Shown: positions 1 through 13,317, counted from the stretch's first letter. The stretch: 64,000 bases of DNA from Chaenocephalus aceratus (GCA_023974075.1 JAMFTG010000306.1:80496-144495), one strand, 5' to 3'. Notes: generated from the letters alone by a model not told the origin. Numbers and translations: made by a program.

Positions 1-1279
1 CTGCAGACTACCTGGCTGTTGGTTACACAACTGAGCCTAGGAGAAATTGTGTAAGACACAAACTTTTAGTGCTGAACTCGACAGGAAAAAGCCAACTACA
101 GAGTCTACGTAGAGGTGAGTGTTTGCAGAATATAACAGAAATGTTCAATGTCATGAAGGTATGTTTTACAATTACAAGTGAGAAAAACGTGTTTAAAAAC
201 ACACCGATATGAATCAGTATTCATATCTCAGTGGTCAGAAATCAAAATGAGAAAAAAGCAGATAAATAAACGCAGATAAATAAACACACACACGCGCACA
301 CACACACACACACGCACACACACACACACACACACACACTTGATTAAATAGTCTAGTTGTCAGTCCTATCGTGAACCCAGAAATGTTGAGTACCCCAAAG
401 TTAGAAATGTGCAGTACGGGTTCCCAGCACATAGACACTGCCGGATTCTAACTTTCATATGTTGGGCAATTTCCACAATTAGCATAAGTTGCATTGTAAC
501 CTCTGCAGACAATAGTTAGAGGATGGCTTGGTCAATTTGGACAATTTAGGAGTGGATATGGGGGTTATTGAGGATGCTGAGATTAATTCTGACATTTACA
601 AGGTCAGAAATGGCAGGTGTAACCAGAAAGTGGTCATATTTGTATATTTTGATGCATTTTGGAAGTTTGAGGGGACTCTGGATCATTTGGATTTGAGTGA
701 CTTCTTATGTACTTTGAGAAGAAAAGAAATGTTATACATATCTATTGGTTGCAGAGCTACTCGTGGTAGTCAAAATAAGCCCACAGATAGTACAAATATG
801 GCCACCTTCTAGTTAAAACTGACATTTTCGATCCTGAAACTGTCAGAAATGCATTCAGCCGCCTCAATAACCCTCAAAACCCACCACCAAATCTTCCAAG
901 TAATTGTTTAGCTATTGTCCACATGCGCTATCAAGCCATTAACACTTATTACACCATGAACATTGGATAAGATGCACATTCAAAAAAGGACAATGAGAAG
1001 GGGAGGGTTTCAATGTATACTGTTCCCTTATTGCAAATGTTTACTACTCCCTGTAACGGCAAGTCTAATTCCTTGTAACTGGTGAAATGTTCGTAACTGT
1101 CTTCTAAATAAAGAATTGCACAACTTGTGCTAATTGTGCAAATTTCCCAACAAAGTGAGTTAGCATCCGGCAGTTTCCAAATACTGGGACCCGTGCTCTA
1201 CATTTCTAACATGAACCTTTAGGTTTCTCCACACCTCCAGGTTCCCGGTGCTGGAACCCAGCCTCCGAGGAGCTCCTAC
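1..1279. other. Intron downstream of W10, mostly featureless
   Basis: Intronic sequence of the KDM6A-type gene (transcribed right to left). It holds a (CA)n tract with CG interruptions at about 284-339. The 94-codon open frame at 528-812 shows no recognisable motif and is probably chance. Nothing else was recognised. Confidence 0.6.
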
Positions 1280-1499
1280 CTGCAGCAGCTTGATCCTCTG
1301 AGTGAGTGCAGCCGTGTTGAGGCAGGCTTTGCTCCGCGTGGCGTTGATGTAGCACTTGATGGCGTCGTGCGGCTGCCCGCAGGACTCGTACAGCGTGCCC
1401 AGGTCCATCCAGGCTGCCGCGTGGCTGTGGTCCAGCTGAACCGCACAGATATACGCCTGCAGAGCGTCCATAGGCTGGTTCTGCTGCTGGTACAGAACC
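1280..1499 (-). CDS. kdm6a: KDM6A/UTX-family exon W10 (TPR7-TPR8)
   Basis: The largest exon here, 220 nt: acceptor GTCCTGCAG ending at 1500, donor GTAGGAGC from 1279. One base completes Gly; 73 codons follow, starting [20 protein letters not shown], with [14 protein letters not shown] and [13 protein letters not shown], ending RIKLLQ in phase 0. This gives the end of TPR7 and all of TPR8, the last repeat of the UTX TPR domain. The following linker, JmjC and zinc-binding exons are not in the window, so the catalytic residues cannot be checked. An open frame continuing below 1280 on the same strand is intron read-through past the donor. Confidence 0.96.
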
Positions 1500-1788
1500 C
1501 TGCAGGACACAAGAGGGGGAAGTCAGTCTCTGCCATCATGCTATGTTTCTCTGACATCTTCCAGGATTTAGGTCTCTATCCTCCCAACTCTCACAGGACA
1601 TTCTCCAACCTTAATACATCTATCTATAGATCCTCTCATACTGCTTCCTGTTCCCTATGTCCTCTGTCAAAATGCAGCTGCTGTTTCTCCATGATAGCCG
1701 GTGATGTCCTTGAACAAGTAAATTGGGATTTCCGTATCCAGTATCAGCTGTTTGTCACCGATAACAGGCACATTTAGTCCCCCTAGTC

Positions 1789-2744
1789 CAGTGGTCGGCA
1801 ACCCGTAACCAGTGGCACGCTAAGAATAAGTGGAATAAGTGTGCAAAATATTTAAATTGTATTTTCGGATCCTGAACGAGACCGCCGCCAGAGCGCGTCT
1901 CCCCGTTACCTGCAGAAGGAAGCCATGCACGCAACGCAGCCCCGCTCTCTTTATCTCCAGGCGACTTTCTGCCGCTTTCCTCCGTGGTGCTGATCGTCTC
2001 ACCACGGAGGAAAGCACTTCACTAACTGCAGCACCCAGAAGGAGCTGGACACATGCCGCAGTTTTTGGCTGTGTCTTTAGTTGAAAGCCCAGTGGCGATC
2101 TGCTCGTCTCTCATCGAAATAACATGCTACAAAGGGGCGGACTGGCCATCTGTGTGTTGAACCTTCCTGTCGGCTCCCAGGCCGTAGTCGAGGAAACGGG
2201 GGGGATGACTCTCTGTCGTCTCCCAGGGCAGAAGCAACAAGCTTCAGGTTCAATGACTGGAGAGAGCCGAGCTCTTCTCGGGAGGCCGTTGCATTTATTT
2301 AGCTGTTCTTCTGTTTCACAAAATACATCACAGACCTCTGTTTTTCTGCTGCCTCGTTTCACTTCCAGAAACACACACACGTTCCCTCACTGTCGCTCTA
2401 CCATCCACACACACACATGCACAAGCCACACCCCTCTCTCTTAAGGGGACAGCGATCTCATCTCACTTTGCATGACCCTAATATCATAACATGTGTGCTC
2501 TGGAGAATCACAGAACGGACGATCGTCCTTATTATTATTATTATGCCGTTAATCCAATTATTTAAATGGGTTTGTTAAATTCGGCATCGTGTATGTTGCG
2601 CTGACAGGTCCACACACCGCCTCCCGTCAAGCTCCTCAACCCCCCCCCCCCCCCGTTGATAATTCTCGATCGTTGGCACGCTGATAACAATTTTTTATTT
2701 ATTTTTTAAATGGCACTTCATATCAAAAAGGTTGCCGACGCCTG
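1789..2744. mobile_element. hAT-like non-autonomous DNA transposon
   Basis: Terminal inverted repeats are visible: CAGTGGTCGGCAACC at the left and GGTTGCCGACGCCTG at the right. The flanking octamers CCCTAGTC and CCCGAGCC agree at six of eight positions, compatible with an old hAT 8-bp target duplication. No transposase is seen. The stretch 2045-2115 recurs at about 51605-51680, so part of the interior belongs to a second dispersed repeat. A C-run lies at about 2641-2654. Confidence 0.6.
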
Positions 2745-3293
2745 CCCGAGCCACATGTCTCTTTCTCCTACATTGAAAACGTAAAGGCATCCTTTGTAGT
2801 GGCTAAACCGGCATCGCATACGAATATTTGTGATTATTTCCTCACCTTTATACCATACCTGTTTAAAATAAGTAATCAACATCTGCACACTAAGGTGAGC
2901 TATGCAAGAGAAACATTGTTAAGCATAATCAGCTGGAACTGGTGAAGAAATACAGGTAGAAAGTCTCCGAAACATATTGCCACTCTGCTCATTGGCATTC
3001 GTCAGTCATTTCCTGTATATTGGCTTTTTTTAAATTAATATTTTTACACTGTACGACCCATTTCCATATAAGCCACAAACACCGGGCTCAATAAATACAG
3101 AAGACTGGTATGTTTTTGACCACATGTGCCTTTCATTGTATTCTAACGGCAGCTTCCCCTTGAACAACTATATTCTAAATCTACAAGCCTTGATGATCAA
3201 ATAGTTGTTGTCCAGTAGATAATATGTGATTAGACCTTCTCCCATTTATAAAGACGTTAGCAACTTTGCAATTGATCAAAGTACAGCAACTGA
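2745..3293. other. Intron, nothing recognised
   Basis: AT-rich intronic sequence between two transposons, with no conserved motif, coding potential or repeat identified by eye. Confidence 0.5.
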
Positions 3294-3853
3294 TGGCGCA
3301 TTTCCACTGCAGCGCGAAGCACGGTTTAAGCGTGCCGTGCCAAACCCGGCCCGTTTTTTTGTTGCTTTTCCACCAGGGGTAGTTCCGGCTCAGGGATACT
3401 TTTCACTTTTTTCTGGCCCTCCAAAAATCGAGGTTCTTACCGGGTACATGAATTAATGCTTTGACAAGTCTGCAGACAGACGGCAGGCGAAGAACCTTTT
3501 AAAATGCGTGTTTTCTGAATGGAGATCGGCTAAGCTAACGATGCTCCGACCGTCCACACTCACAGCAACGGCCTACAGACATAAATAAAGCAGCGACTGT
3601 ATTCTCCATGACACAGACAGTCTGTGGTTTGTACTTGTTTCACTTCCGTCTAGTTTCTGAACAGATATGAGGAGCTGTGAGCTCTGAGGGCTAACGGCTA
3701 ATGTTGGTGTTGTGCTCCACCTACACTGCGTTACTATAGTTACTGCCCCAGCTACTAAACTGTAATGGAAACGCAGCATAAAGTGAGCCTGGCCTACCAA
3801 GGCCTAACTATACCGTACTAAGCCGTGCGAGGCCCTGCAGTGGAAATGCGCCA
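3294..3853. mobile_element. MITE with perfect 19-bp terminal repeats
   Basis: TGGCGCATTTCCACTGCAG at 3294-3312 has its exact reverse complement at 3835-3853. The 560-bp interior is non-coding. The target duplication is not clear (TGA on the left, ATA on the right), so the superfamily is unresolved; a Harbinger-like or hAT-like origin is possible. It sits 40 bp from exon W9. Confidence 0.75.
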
Positions 3854-3891
3854 ATACATATACTATAAAATAAACTTGTTACGTGTTCTTA

Positions 3892-4059
<168 letters not shown>

Positions 4060-4265
4060 TTATTTGGCAACTCTCACTGCAGTAAAAAATAGACACAATA
4101 CAATTTATGACTTTAGGGAGGCTGTGGCTCAGTGGTGAGAGTGCTGGACTTCAAATCAGGGTGTAGCAAGTTCGAGTCCCACTGCAGTCAGCATGCCGTT
4201 GTGTCCCTGAAGACACTTCACCCCAAATTGCTCCTGTGGGGATTGCCCACAGTATTGAGTATATA

Positions 4266-5066
4266 CAGTGGGGCAAAAAAGTATTTAGTCAGCCACCAAT
4301 TGTGCAAGTTCTCCCACTTAAAAAGACGACAGAGGCTTGTAATTTTCATCCTAGGTACACTTCAACTATGAGAGACAGAATGAGAAAAGAAAATCCAGAA
4401 ACTCACATCGTCTGATTTTTAAAGAATTTATTTGCAAATGATGGTGGAAAATAAGTATTTGGTCAATAACAAAAGTTCATCTCAATACTTTGTTATATAC
4501 CCTTTGTTGGCAATGACAGAGGTCAAACGTTTTCTGTAAGTCTCCACAAGGTTTTCACTGTTGCTGGTGTTTTGCCCATTCCTCCATGCAGATCTCCTCT
4601 AGAGCAGTGATGTGTTGGGGCTGTCGCTGGGCAACACGGACTTTCAACTCCCTCCAAAGATTTTCTATGGGGTTGAGATCTGGAGACTGGCTAGGCCACT
4701 CCAGGACCTTGAAATGCTTCTTACGAAGCCACTCCTTTGTTGCCCGGGCGGTGTGTTTGGGATCATTGTCATGCTGAAAGACCCAGCCACGTTTCATCTT
4801 CAATGCCCTTGCTGATGGAAGGAGGTTGTCACTCAAAATCTCACGATACATCCTTGTTTGTTTGTAGGTGACCAAATACTTATTTTACCGAGGAATTTAC
4901 CAATTCATTCATTAAAAATCCTACAATGTGATTTCCTGGATTCTTTCTCCCCGTTCTGTCTCTCATAGTTGAAGTGTACCTAGGATGAACATTACAGGCC
5001 TCTCTCATCTTTTTAAGTGGGAGAACTTGCACAATTGGTGGCTGACTAAATACTTTTTTGCCACTC
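4266..5066 (-). mobile_element. Internally deleted Tc1/mariner element, TA target site
   Basis: Long imperfect terminal inverted repeats contain AAAAAAGTATTTAGTCAGCC at both ends, with further matching subterminal blocks ending near AGTTGAAGTGTACCTAGGAT. The element is flanked by TA at 4264-4265 and 5067-5068. It is about 800 bp where full Tc1 elements are about 1.3-1.6 kb: the N-terminal DNA-binding part is missing, so it cannot move itself. Confidence 0.92.
4555..4875 (-). pseudogene. Tc1 transposase C-terminal fragment
   Basis: A 106-codon open frame holds the second catalytic Asp region ([11 protein letters not shown]) and the third acidic region ([15 protein letters not shown]) of the DD34E transposase. 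The helix-turn-helix domain and the first Asp are absent. After HQQQ the frame stops; the family's tail (NLVETYRKRLTSVIANKGY) continues in another frame down to about 4489, so there is a frameshift near 4560. Non-functional. Confidence 0.92.
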
Positions 5067-5279
5067 TATGAAAGTCACTTTGGATAAAAGCGTGACATGT
5101 AATGTAATGACGATTTTATATCAATTCAAGACATGATCTAATATCATAAGTCTTAAATTCATGGGCCTGCAGTCGATATCACACAATATCCTATCACCAT
5201 TTAACACTATGACTAAAATAGTGTCTTTACTGGGCTCATACAGACATTTAAAAAAAACGATCTATTCTTCCAATTAGTT

Positions 5280-5360
5280 GTGAATATATCGCGATTATCG
5301 TCACGACGTGATATATCTGCACGATATATCACGTCGTGACGATAATTGCGATATATTCAC
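5280..5360. repeat. Near-perfect 38-bp-arm palindrome
   Basis: Arms 5280-5317 and 5323-5360 are reverse complements at 37 of 38 positions, with a 5-base loop (TGCAC). The arm sequence (ATCGTCACGACGTGATAT) is the terminal region of the hAT-like family that continues to 6267, so this looks like a fold-back of a transposon end. Confidence 0.9.
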
Positions 5361-6267
5361 ATCGCAAGACGTGCGATTTTTAAAGGTTTTTTTTGTTTAC
5401 GACTTGCGATATTAAGTAGGCAAATCAACTCAAACACGTCATGTTTAGGGCTGTCAAACGATTACAAATTGTAATCAGATTAATCACAGCTTAAAGATTA
5501 ATTAATCAGATTAATCACCATTCGAACTATGTCCAAAATATGCCATTTATTTATGTATATTGTTGGGAATGGAAAGATAAATGAAAGCAGGCGGATATAT
5601 CCATTTAACACACAGTATCTATGTTTATTATAACATTTTTCTGCGTGTCAAAATGAAAGACAACCCACACACCTATCAATCATCAAACCGTGGGGTCTTA
5701 ATTCATTACGTGTTGATTTCTATCAACGGGGAGTACTTCAGGAAAGTCGACAGAGGGGGGGGGGGGGGGGGCTAGTGGAGTACTTCGTGACCACAGAGTG
5801 TGAACGTTGTGATCAGCTGTTTTGGCACACTTCCGTTGTACAGACCGCCGTTAACGCGATAATTTTGACAGCACTAGTCATGTTACAATTATTTTGCTGC
5901 TTGCTACAAAAGGAAAACATGTCAGGGGTTCTTGAGTGAGTGACAGCAAACCACCGATCACAATCAAATCTCCAAAGCAAACGGACCCCGTGATTAAAGG
6001 TAGAAACACTGAATAAAGTGGTTTCATGTGTTTCTCCAGTTCGGCGCTGCTAACCGAGCAGCTCAGCTTGTTGCTCTGATAACTTAAGATCCAGACGTCC
6101 GTGACTAAAATCCTTCATCCGGTTAAATATAGTTAGAAAAATACCAATTGTATAGAATTACAGTTCAAGAAAGGAAAAAAACTGTCTTTTCTTCAATTCC
6201 TGTATTTTTTTTATGCTGCACGATATTGAAAAAAAATCACAGTTTTTTCCTATATGGTTCAGCCCTA
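5307..6267 (+). mobile_element. hAT-like element, copy A, carrying a nested hAT
   Basis: Starts at GCACGATATATC next to the palindrome and ends GGTTCAGCCCTA. It matches, in reverse orientation, copy B at 27799-28880 over nearly its whole length, but lacks about 600 bp that B has (28075-28690) and carries the 431-bp insertion at 5446-5876. Motifs such as TGCACGATAT and TTCAGCCCTA are typical ends of non-autonomous fish hAT elements. Confidence 0.75.
5446..5876. mobile_element. hAT MITE with exact 8-bp target duplication
   Basis: TIRs TAGGGCTGTCAAA at the left and TTTGACAGCACTA at the right. The octamer GTCATGTT flanks both sides (5438-5445 and 5877-5884). Copy B of the host element has the uninterrupted site with a single GTCATGTT (as its complement, about 28738-28745), which proves the insertion. 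A G-run of about 17 lies at 5755-5771. Confidence 0.95.
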
Positions 6268-6333
6268 AGTTCACTACTAAGTGCCATATGTACATATGTT
6301 TAAGCACCGTTTCATGGTAATTGTTAAGTGCCG

Positions 6334-6334
<1 letters not shown>

Positions 6335-6373
<39 letters not shown>

Positions 6374-6386
6374 TCGTGTGTGTGTT
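6335..6386. repeat. (GT)n microsatellite
   Basis: About 50 bp of GT with one GGTC interruption. On the gene strand this is a CA tract. Confidence 0.95.
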
Positions 6387-6700
6387 TTCCTCTCTCCCTC
6401 TGATTGTCCCAGGTGCAGCCTCTCCCCAGGTGCTCCTAATTGACAATCAGGGCTTCCATATAGGACCGGAGGAGGACGGCAGTGAGGGCCCCTTCTTTCT
6501 CTCCTTCTCGTCTGGCTGCATGTGTGCAGCCTGTCTCTGTGTGAGACCCAGCATAGTTGTGTGCTGTTTATTGTAAGCTTGTTTTGTAATTTGGCTGGTG
6601 AGCCGCCTTACTTATCTTCTAATTAAAACCTCACTTAAACTCCTTCAGCATTCAGTTTCCTCTCCTTTTTCTCTTCTCCGGCTATCTTATGTGTCGCTAC

Positions 6701-6940
6701 TAGGGATGCCAGCGATTATTCGTTACAGTCTCCATAATCGAATATTATTTTTAATAATCGATTTTATTTATATATTTTTTTTTTATTATTTATATTTTTA
6801 TTTTATTATTTATATTTTATTATTTATGTTTTTTTTTTTTTTTCTGGCTTAGTTTCAACCAAAATATCGAATAATCGATTATTATTCGCCAGGGCTGCCG
6901 AATAATCGATTTTGATCATGGTCAGTTTCTGGCAACCCTA
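6701..6940. mobile_element. hAT MITE, 240 bp, exact 8-bp target duplication
   Basis: TIRs TAGGGATGCCAGCGATTAT and TTTCTGGCAACCCTA, flanked by GTCGCTAC at 6693-6700 and 6941-6948. It is the short form of the family at 57877-58579 and 44500-45135: same ends, but without the BED-finger part. The interior is TTTTA-rich. Confidence 0.95.
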
Positions 6941-8166
<1,226 letters not shown>

Positions 8167-8293
8167 CTGCCGAGAAAGTACCAGGACTGTCCGGAGTTTG
8201 GGTCTGCTTCTAGAGACTTCTGCAGACACTGGATGGCATAGCTGTCCTTGGTGCCTTTATCCCCCAGCGTCTCCACCGTGTGATGCATCCAGC
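8167..8293 (-). CDS. kdm6a: KDM6A/UTX-family exon W8
   Basis: A 127-nt exon: acceptor CTCCTGCAG ending at 8294, donor GTAAGAAC from 8166. It completes the Gly codon of W7 and reads [20 protein letters not shown], then [20 protein letters not shown], ending in a split Arg codon. This is TPR5 and the first half of TPR6, close to the family sequence throughout. It begins at codon phase 1, the same phase at which W6 begins, so W6 and W7 form a phase-symmetric pair. Confidence 0.95.
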
Positions 8294-8504
8294 CTGCAGG
8301 AGCAGAGGCGAGGAAGACATGGATATAATCAAACACTTCTTACATAACTTCTGGCTTTGCTCCTGCACCTAAAGTGGCACGGGCGTACGGAGCAGAAGAT
8401 GTAGAGTGGTGCAGATATGTACTATTTTACACTGAAGTGAGCACATCCCTGATTCCCTCCACAAAAAGCCAATTACACGCAGAATAATCTCCACGTATTA
8501 ACAC

Positions 8505-8955
8505 CACTTAAGCTAACGTTAGGCTATAAAGGAACCACAGCACGGTCACATGACTTCATGTCACCACCGCTAAGCTAAAGGAGGCTAATGTTGGGCTATA
8601 AAGGAACTACAGCACGGTCACATGACTTCACGTCTCCACCGCTAAGCTAAAGGAGGCTAATGTTGGGCTACAAAGGAACTATAGCACGGTCACATGACTT
8701 CACGTCACCACCGCTAAGCTAAAGGAGGCTAATGTTGGGCTACAAAGGAACTACAGCACGGTCACATGACTTCACGTCACCACCGCTAAGCTAAAGGAGG
8801 CTAATGTTGGGCTACAAAGGAACTACAGCACGGTCACATGACTTCACGTCACCACCGCTAAGCTAAAGGAGGCTAATGTTGGGCTACAAAGGAACTACAG
8901 CACGGTCACATGACTTCACGTCACCACCGCTAAGCTAAAGGTGGCTAATGTTGGG
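8505..8955. repeat. 72-bp minisatellite, about 6 copies
   Basis: The 72-bp unit contains GCTAAGCTAAAGG, GGCTAATGTTGGGCTA and GTCACATGACTTCACGTCA. The same unit and the same right flank recur at 54536-55331, so the array belongs to a dispersed element. GTCACATGAC is one base from the CLEAR element GTCACGTGAC and contains an M-box core. Confidence 0.92.
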
Positions 8956-9302
8956 CGTGATGGCATTTAGTCGTCTCATTTTGACACTTGTTAGCAACCG
9001 CTGTTTAAAATTCACCAGTGGGGTATTTACTAACATATTTTATATATATCGTGGAACTAAATCTCTTCAGCTTGTAGTAACCACAGACCTTATTTCCAGC
9101 AGACAACCAAAAACACATTCAGTAAACCATAACTCTGCGGAAACAAAAGACAAGGCGTGTGGTGCAACATTTGGAAATACTCAAGGTGGAAACTTTCAAT
9201 GGGAATAATGGAAATGTTCACCCCTTTGCAACCCTAGATTTGACTGATAAACAACACAAATAACATCGTACAGCTCTCCAACCAAAGGGAGGAGGGGGAG
9301 TT

Positions 9303-9348
<46 letters not shown>

Positions 9349-9350
9349 CA
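8956..9350 (+). repeat. Dispersed element flanking the 72-bp array
   Basis: The segment with CACCAGTGGGGTATTTACT recurs at 55331-55490 (same orientation) and, inverted, at about 12560-12690. The segment 9140-9330 (TTTGCAACCCTAGAT, CTCCAACC) recurs inverted at 11302-11440. It ends in a (CA)n tract at 9305-9347. Likely a non-autonomous transposon; no termini were defined. Confidence 0.7.
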
Positions 9351-9628
9351 AAGCTCTCCTACGATCCAGCCTTTCCAAACAACTCCTCCCTCCTCTACTA
9401 CGGGTGCAGAAAAACACACACTGTGCAGCAATGGGCAATTTACAGCACAAAAACACACCCCCCGCCATTTCTTCTCCTTTACACCTGTGGCAAGCTACAC
9501 AGGTCGCCATGACAACCCCTGCAAACTAGACTGGGAATGATTGTTAGAAATGGGAGAGCGCGGGAGAGGAGAGGGAGGGGCGGCATCTACACACATGGAA
9601 ACCTCTCTGGCGTTTACACAGGAAAATG

Positions 9629-9630
9629 TG

Positions 9631-9671
<41 letters not shown>
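9629..9671. repeat. (GT)n microsatellite
   Basis: A TG tract of about 40 bp within otherwise unremarkable intron. Confidence 0.95.
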
Positions 9672-9672
<1 letters not shown>

Positions 9673-10437
9673 ATACAACACATTCACACAAAATCAAACC
9701 GTTCCGTCTTAAATTTCACACATTTCCAATATGGAAACGGCAAGAAAGGAACCTCTGATAAACAATTAAACGCAGCTTCATCATATTTGAAAACAGGTAC
9801 AAAATGGCTCTCGCAATGCAACACGATAAAAACACAGAACTGTAGATCTCGGGGATTACATGTGTGTGACTCTGAAAAGCTACTTTCCGCCCCAAAAGCG
9901 CCCGACTGTTGCTCTGAATAAAGACGTGTCTGACACTTCCTCTGCAGCGTGCATCATGAAATCAAAAAGGTAGCTGAAAGCAAGTTTAAAGGCTGAAAGA
10001 CAACGCAAGAAATATGCTGTCTTTTCAGTACGGAGAGTTGGATTGTGAAGAGAAAAAACAAAAAGGCAAATCAACCCTCCGTTTCTACGGGAACGCCATG
10101 AACGCCTTCTTAGTACAAACAAAGTATTTATTCATTTCATTTATTTACATTCAAACATTTAAATCAAAACTCGAATGCTGTGCAGCTCATGTCTGAATGT
10201 CAATACCCAGTGTTTAACGCCTGCATGTATAAGCGTGAGGCTACGCAGATATTTTACTACTTGTTGAATCACAGAAAACATAATCGCAGTGTGTGTAAAA
10301 AAGAACTGAAATGTATGTTTTTGTAGCAAAATATTCACGAGTTAAGTCGCAAACACAACATCATTTTGCACTTGAGTACGTGTGTGTGTCTGCACAGTGT
10401 GGGGGAAGGGAACAGCAGAAAACAATGCTCTGATTGC

Positions 10438-10438
<1 letters not shown>
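9672..10438. other. Intron, nothing recognised
   Basis: About 770 bp of intronic sequence on the donor side of W7, with no repeat or motif identified. Confidence 0.5.

Positions 10439-10512
<74 letters not shown>
10439..10512. repeat. (CA)n microsatellite near the exon W7 donor
   Basis: About 74 bp of CA with one slip. It lies 177 bp downstream of the W7 donor in transcript sense and is (GU)n in the pre-mRNA. Confidence 0.96.
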
Positions 10513-10513
<1 letters not shown>

Positions 10514-10688
10514 CAATATAAATAAATCTCCATTGAACAACGTGACGACCATAACTCCACACCACAGCATAATGCGATTCCTCCCTAAACGGTACAACAG
10601 TATTACGCATCACACACACACAGTTCCACATGTGCAGAGGAGAGTATTAGAGGAGAGTATTAGCCAATAAGAGTGGAGGAAAACTCAC

Positions 10689-10783
10689 CCAGTTGTTGCA
10701 GAGAGGTCGCCTTCACCTGTGCAGGAAGGTTCTCCGTCTGCAAGAGACTTTCATACGCTTCTTTCCGCCGCTCTGTATTTCTT
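10689..10783 (-). CDS. kdm6a: KDM6A/UTX-family exon W7, one extra base
   Basis: A 95-nt exon: acceptor CTCTCTGCAG (ending at 10784), donor GTGAGTTT from 10688. In the family frame it opens KKYRAA, then one extra G is present (GCGGCGGAAAG where GCGGCGAAAG is expected), then the conserved frame continues as [20 protein letters not shown] and ends SLQQL plus one base. The usual length would be 94 nt. W6 (-1) plus W7 (+1) leave the overall frame open with no stop. The acceptor is about 134 bp from a 284-bp repeat that is (GU)n in the transcript, and the donor is about 177 bp from a second such repeat. Confidence 0.88.
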
Positions 10784-10914
10784 CTGCAGAGAGGAAAGAG
10801 TGGAACAAGCAAAACCAGAAGAGACGCGGAGTTTAGAGCCAGACAGCAGGGTCAGGGTTTATGGTTCCCTCCTGGACAGACACAAAGAGACTTAAGACCT
10901 CCTCACACTCGTAA

Positions 10915-11202
<288 letters not shown>

Positions 11203-11254
11203 GGAGGGTCAGCAAAGAAGAGGACAGGCCAGACTCAACACGTCTGGTAGGGTT

Positions 11255-11256
<2 letters not shown>

Positions 11257-11304
<48 letters not shown>

Positions 11305-11440
11305 AACACCCCCTCCTCCCCTTGGTTGGAGGTCATTCGTGTCGTTTATCATCTAGATCTAGGTTTGCAAAGGGTTGAACATTCCCATTCAAAGTTTCCC
11401 AAAATGTTGCACCACAAGTCGTATCCTTCGTTTCCTCAGA
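11257..11440 (-). repeat. Inverted copy of the 9140-9350 element plus (GT)n
   Basis: 11257-11302 is (GT)n. 11302-11440 (CTTGGTTGGAGGTCATTC, TTTGCAAAGGGTTGAACATT) is the reverse complement, with differences, of 9140-9330, including the adjacent dinucleotide tail. A related block recurs at 11535-11590. Confidence 0.75.
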
Positions 11441-11762
11441 CAGCGGTCAGACATTATAGTTTGTGCTTTTGTGTTCACGTTCATTCATGTTAGCACTTCC
11501 TGTCCAGTGCTCTTGAAGTCAAAGGTTTTCTGTTTAACACAAGCTGAAGAGATTTTAAAATGTTGTTGTATGACATGAAATCAGTCGGTAGGTTGCTTGT
11601 GTGTTGAAACCCGATGTGGTCTGGAGGTGAGGACAACGTGTGTGTGTTTGAAAATAACCTTCGAGCTGCCTCGATACTTATATCCAGAGTAGTTAATACA
11701 TTCACACCATTCTGTCCTTAGATCACACATTTCCAAAATGAAAACGGCCTACAATTTACAAC

Positions 11763-12467
<705 letters not shown>

Positions 12468-12559
12468 GCAGTTCATCGTATTAGAACACAGGTCCTAAAT
12501 GGCACTCGGTCACCCCTCAGGCTTCTCAATGTGTGTGTTGTTGTTAGCCTGAAAACATA

Positions 12560-12690
12560 AAGTGTGGTTTAACACAAGCTGAAGAGATTTTAAAGTTTGT
12601 TCTATGACATAAAATACGTAAATCCACTGGTGGATTTAAAACGGGAGGTTGCTAACAAGTGTCTAAAGGAGACGACTGAACGTCTTCACG
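12560..12690 (-). repeat. Inverted copy of the 72-bp-array flank
   Basis: Reverse-complement match to 8955-9080: CCACTGGTGGATTTAAAA and GGTTGCTAACAAGTGTCTAAA are recognisable. The 72-bp array itself is absent from this copy. Confidence 0.75.
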
Positions 12691-12986
12691 GCGCTTTGTG
12701 TTTTGGGGAAACCTGATTCCTGCCTGTTTGTTTTAACTCTCCGACCTTATTGACCTTGGTTCTGAACCCGTTTGTGGAGGAGAGTGTGTGTGCAAGAAGG
12801 CGGCATGTCTCCCTTAACACACACACACACACCTCTTCCTGTCTGCCCTCATAAAGACACCTCAGGGTAAACACAGACACATAAACGAGGCTCTGAGCGG
12901 TTCCTTCCTGCCTAATGGTCGTCCTGCAGACAGACAACAAACACGGATATGACCAGATATAAATCAACTGAACTCCACTCAAGGCA

Positions 12987-13046
12987 TAAGGACTAAGGAC
13001 TAAGGACTAAGGACTAAGGACTAAGGACTAAGGACTAAGGACTAAG
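12987..13046. repeat. 7-bp tandem repeat (GGACTAA)n
   Basis: About eight perfect copies of GGACTAA. The heptamer has no obvious function here. Confidence 0.97.
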
Positions 13047-13317
13047 ACACTTGATCTTCTTCTGTCAAAGTCTTGTGTTTCAGGTTTCAGCTCAAGTCTG
13101 GCTTATTCATTTGCATCTTGAAACACAATGAGATGCTTCTTTCTGTTGACGTGTGTATTATTGCATTCAGATCAGCTTGAGAGGCGATGTGTTAACGCTC
13201 ACTGTGTTAAAGGACACACGGCATGCGTTTCCGGTTCTCACCCGTCCCCTTGTGCTATGAAGGTTTCTCTGCATGTGAACTGTCTGCAGAGTCACAACCC
13301 TCAAAGTGCACCCTGTA

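Larger units (their letters stand above)
4116..5113 (+). mobile_element. tRNA-derived SINE interrupted by a Tc1 element
   Basis: The left part carries a tRNA-like head with an A-box-like TGGCTCAGTGG and a B box GTTCGAGTCCC (about 4127-4178). The body is CTTCACCCCAAATTGCTCCT, and after the Tc1 insertion comes the typical fish SINE tail CACTTTGGATAAAAGCG with TGTAATG repeats (5069-5113). An inverted, uninterrupted relative lies at 59676-59840. This is not a functional tRNA gene. Confidence 0.8.

Noticed and set aside
528..812. 94-codon + strand frame
   Set aside because: No motif recognised, antisense to the gene, AT-rich; probably chance.
4127..4190. Possible tRNA gene with B box GTTCGAGTCCC
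   Set aside because: Part of the SINE split by Tc1; it has a relative at 59676-59840.
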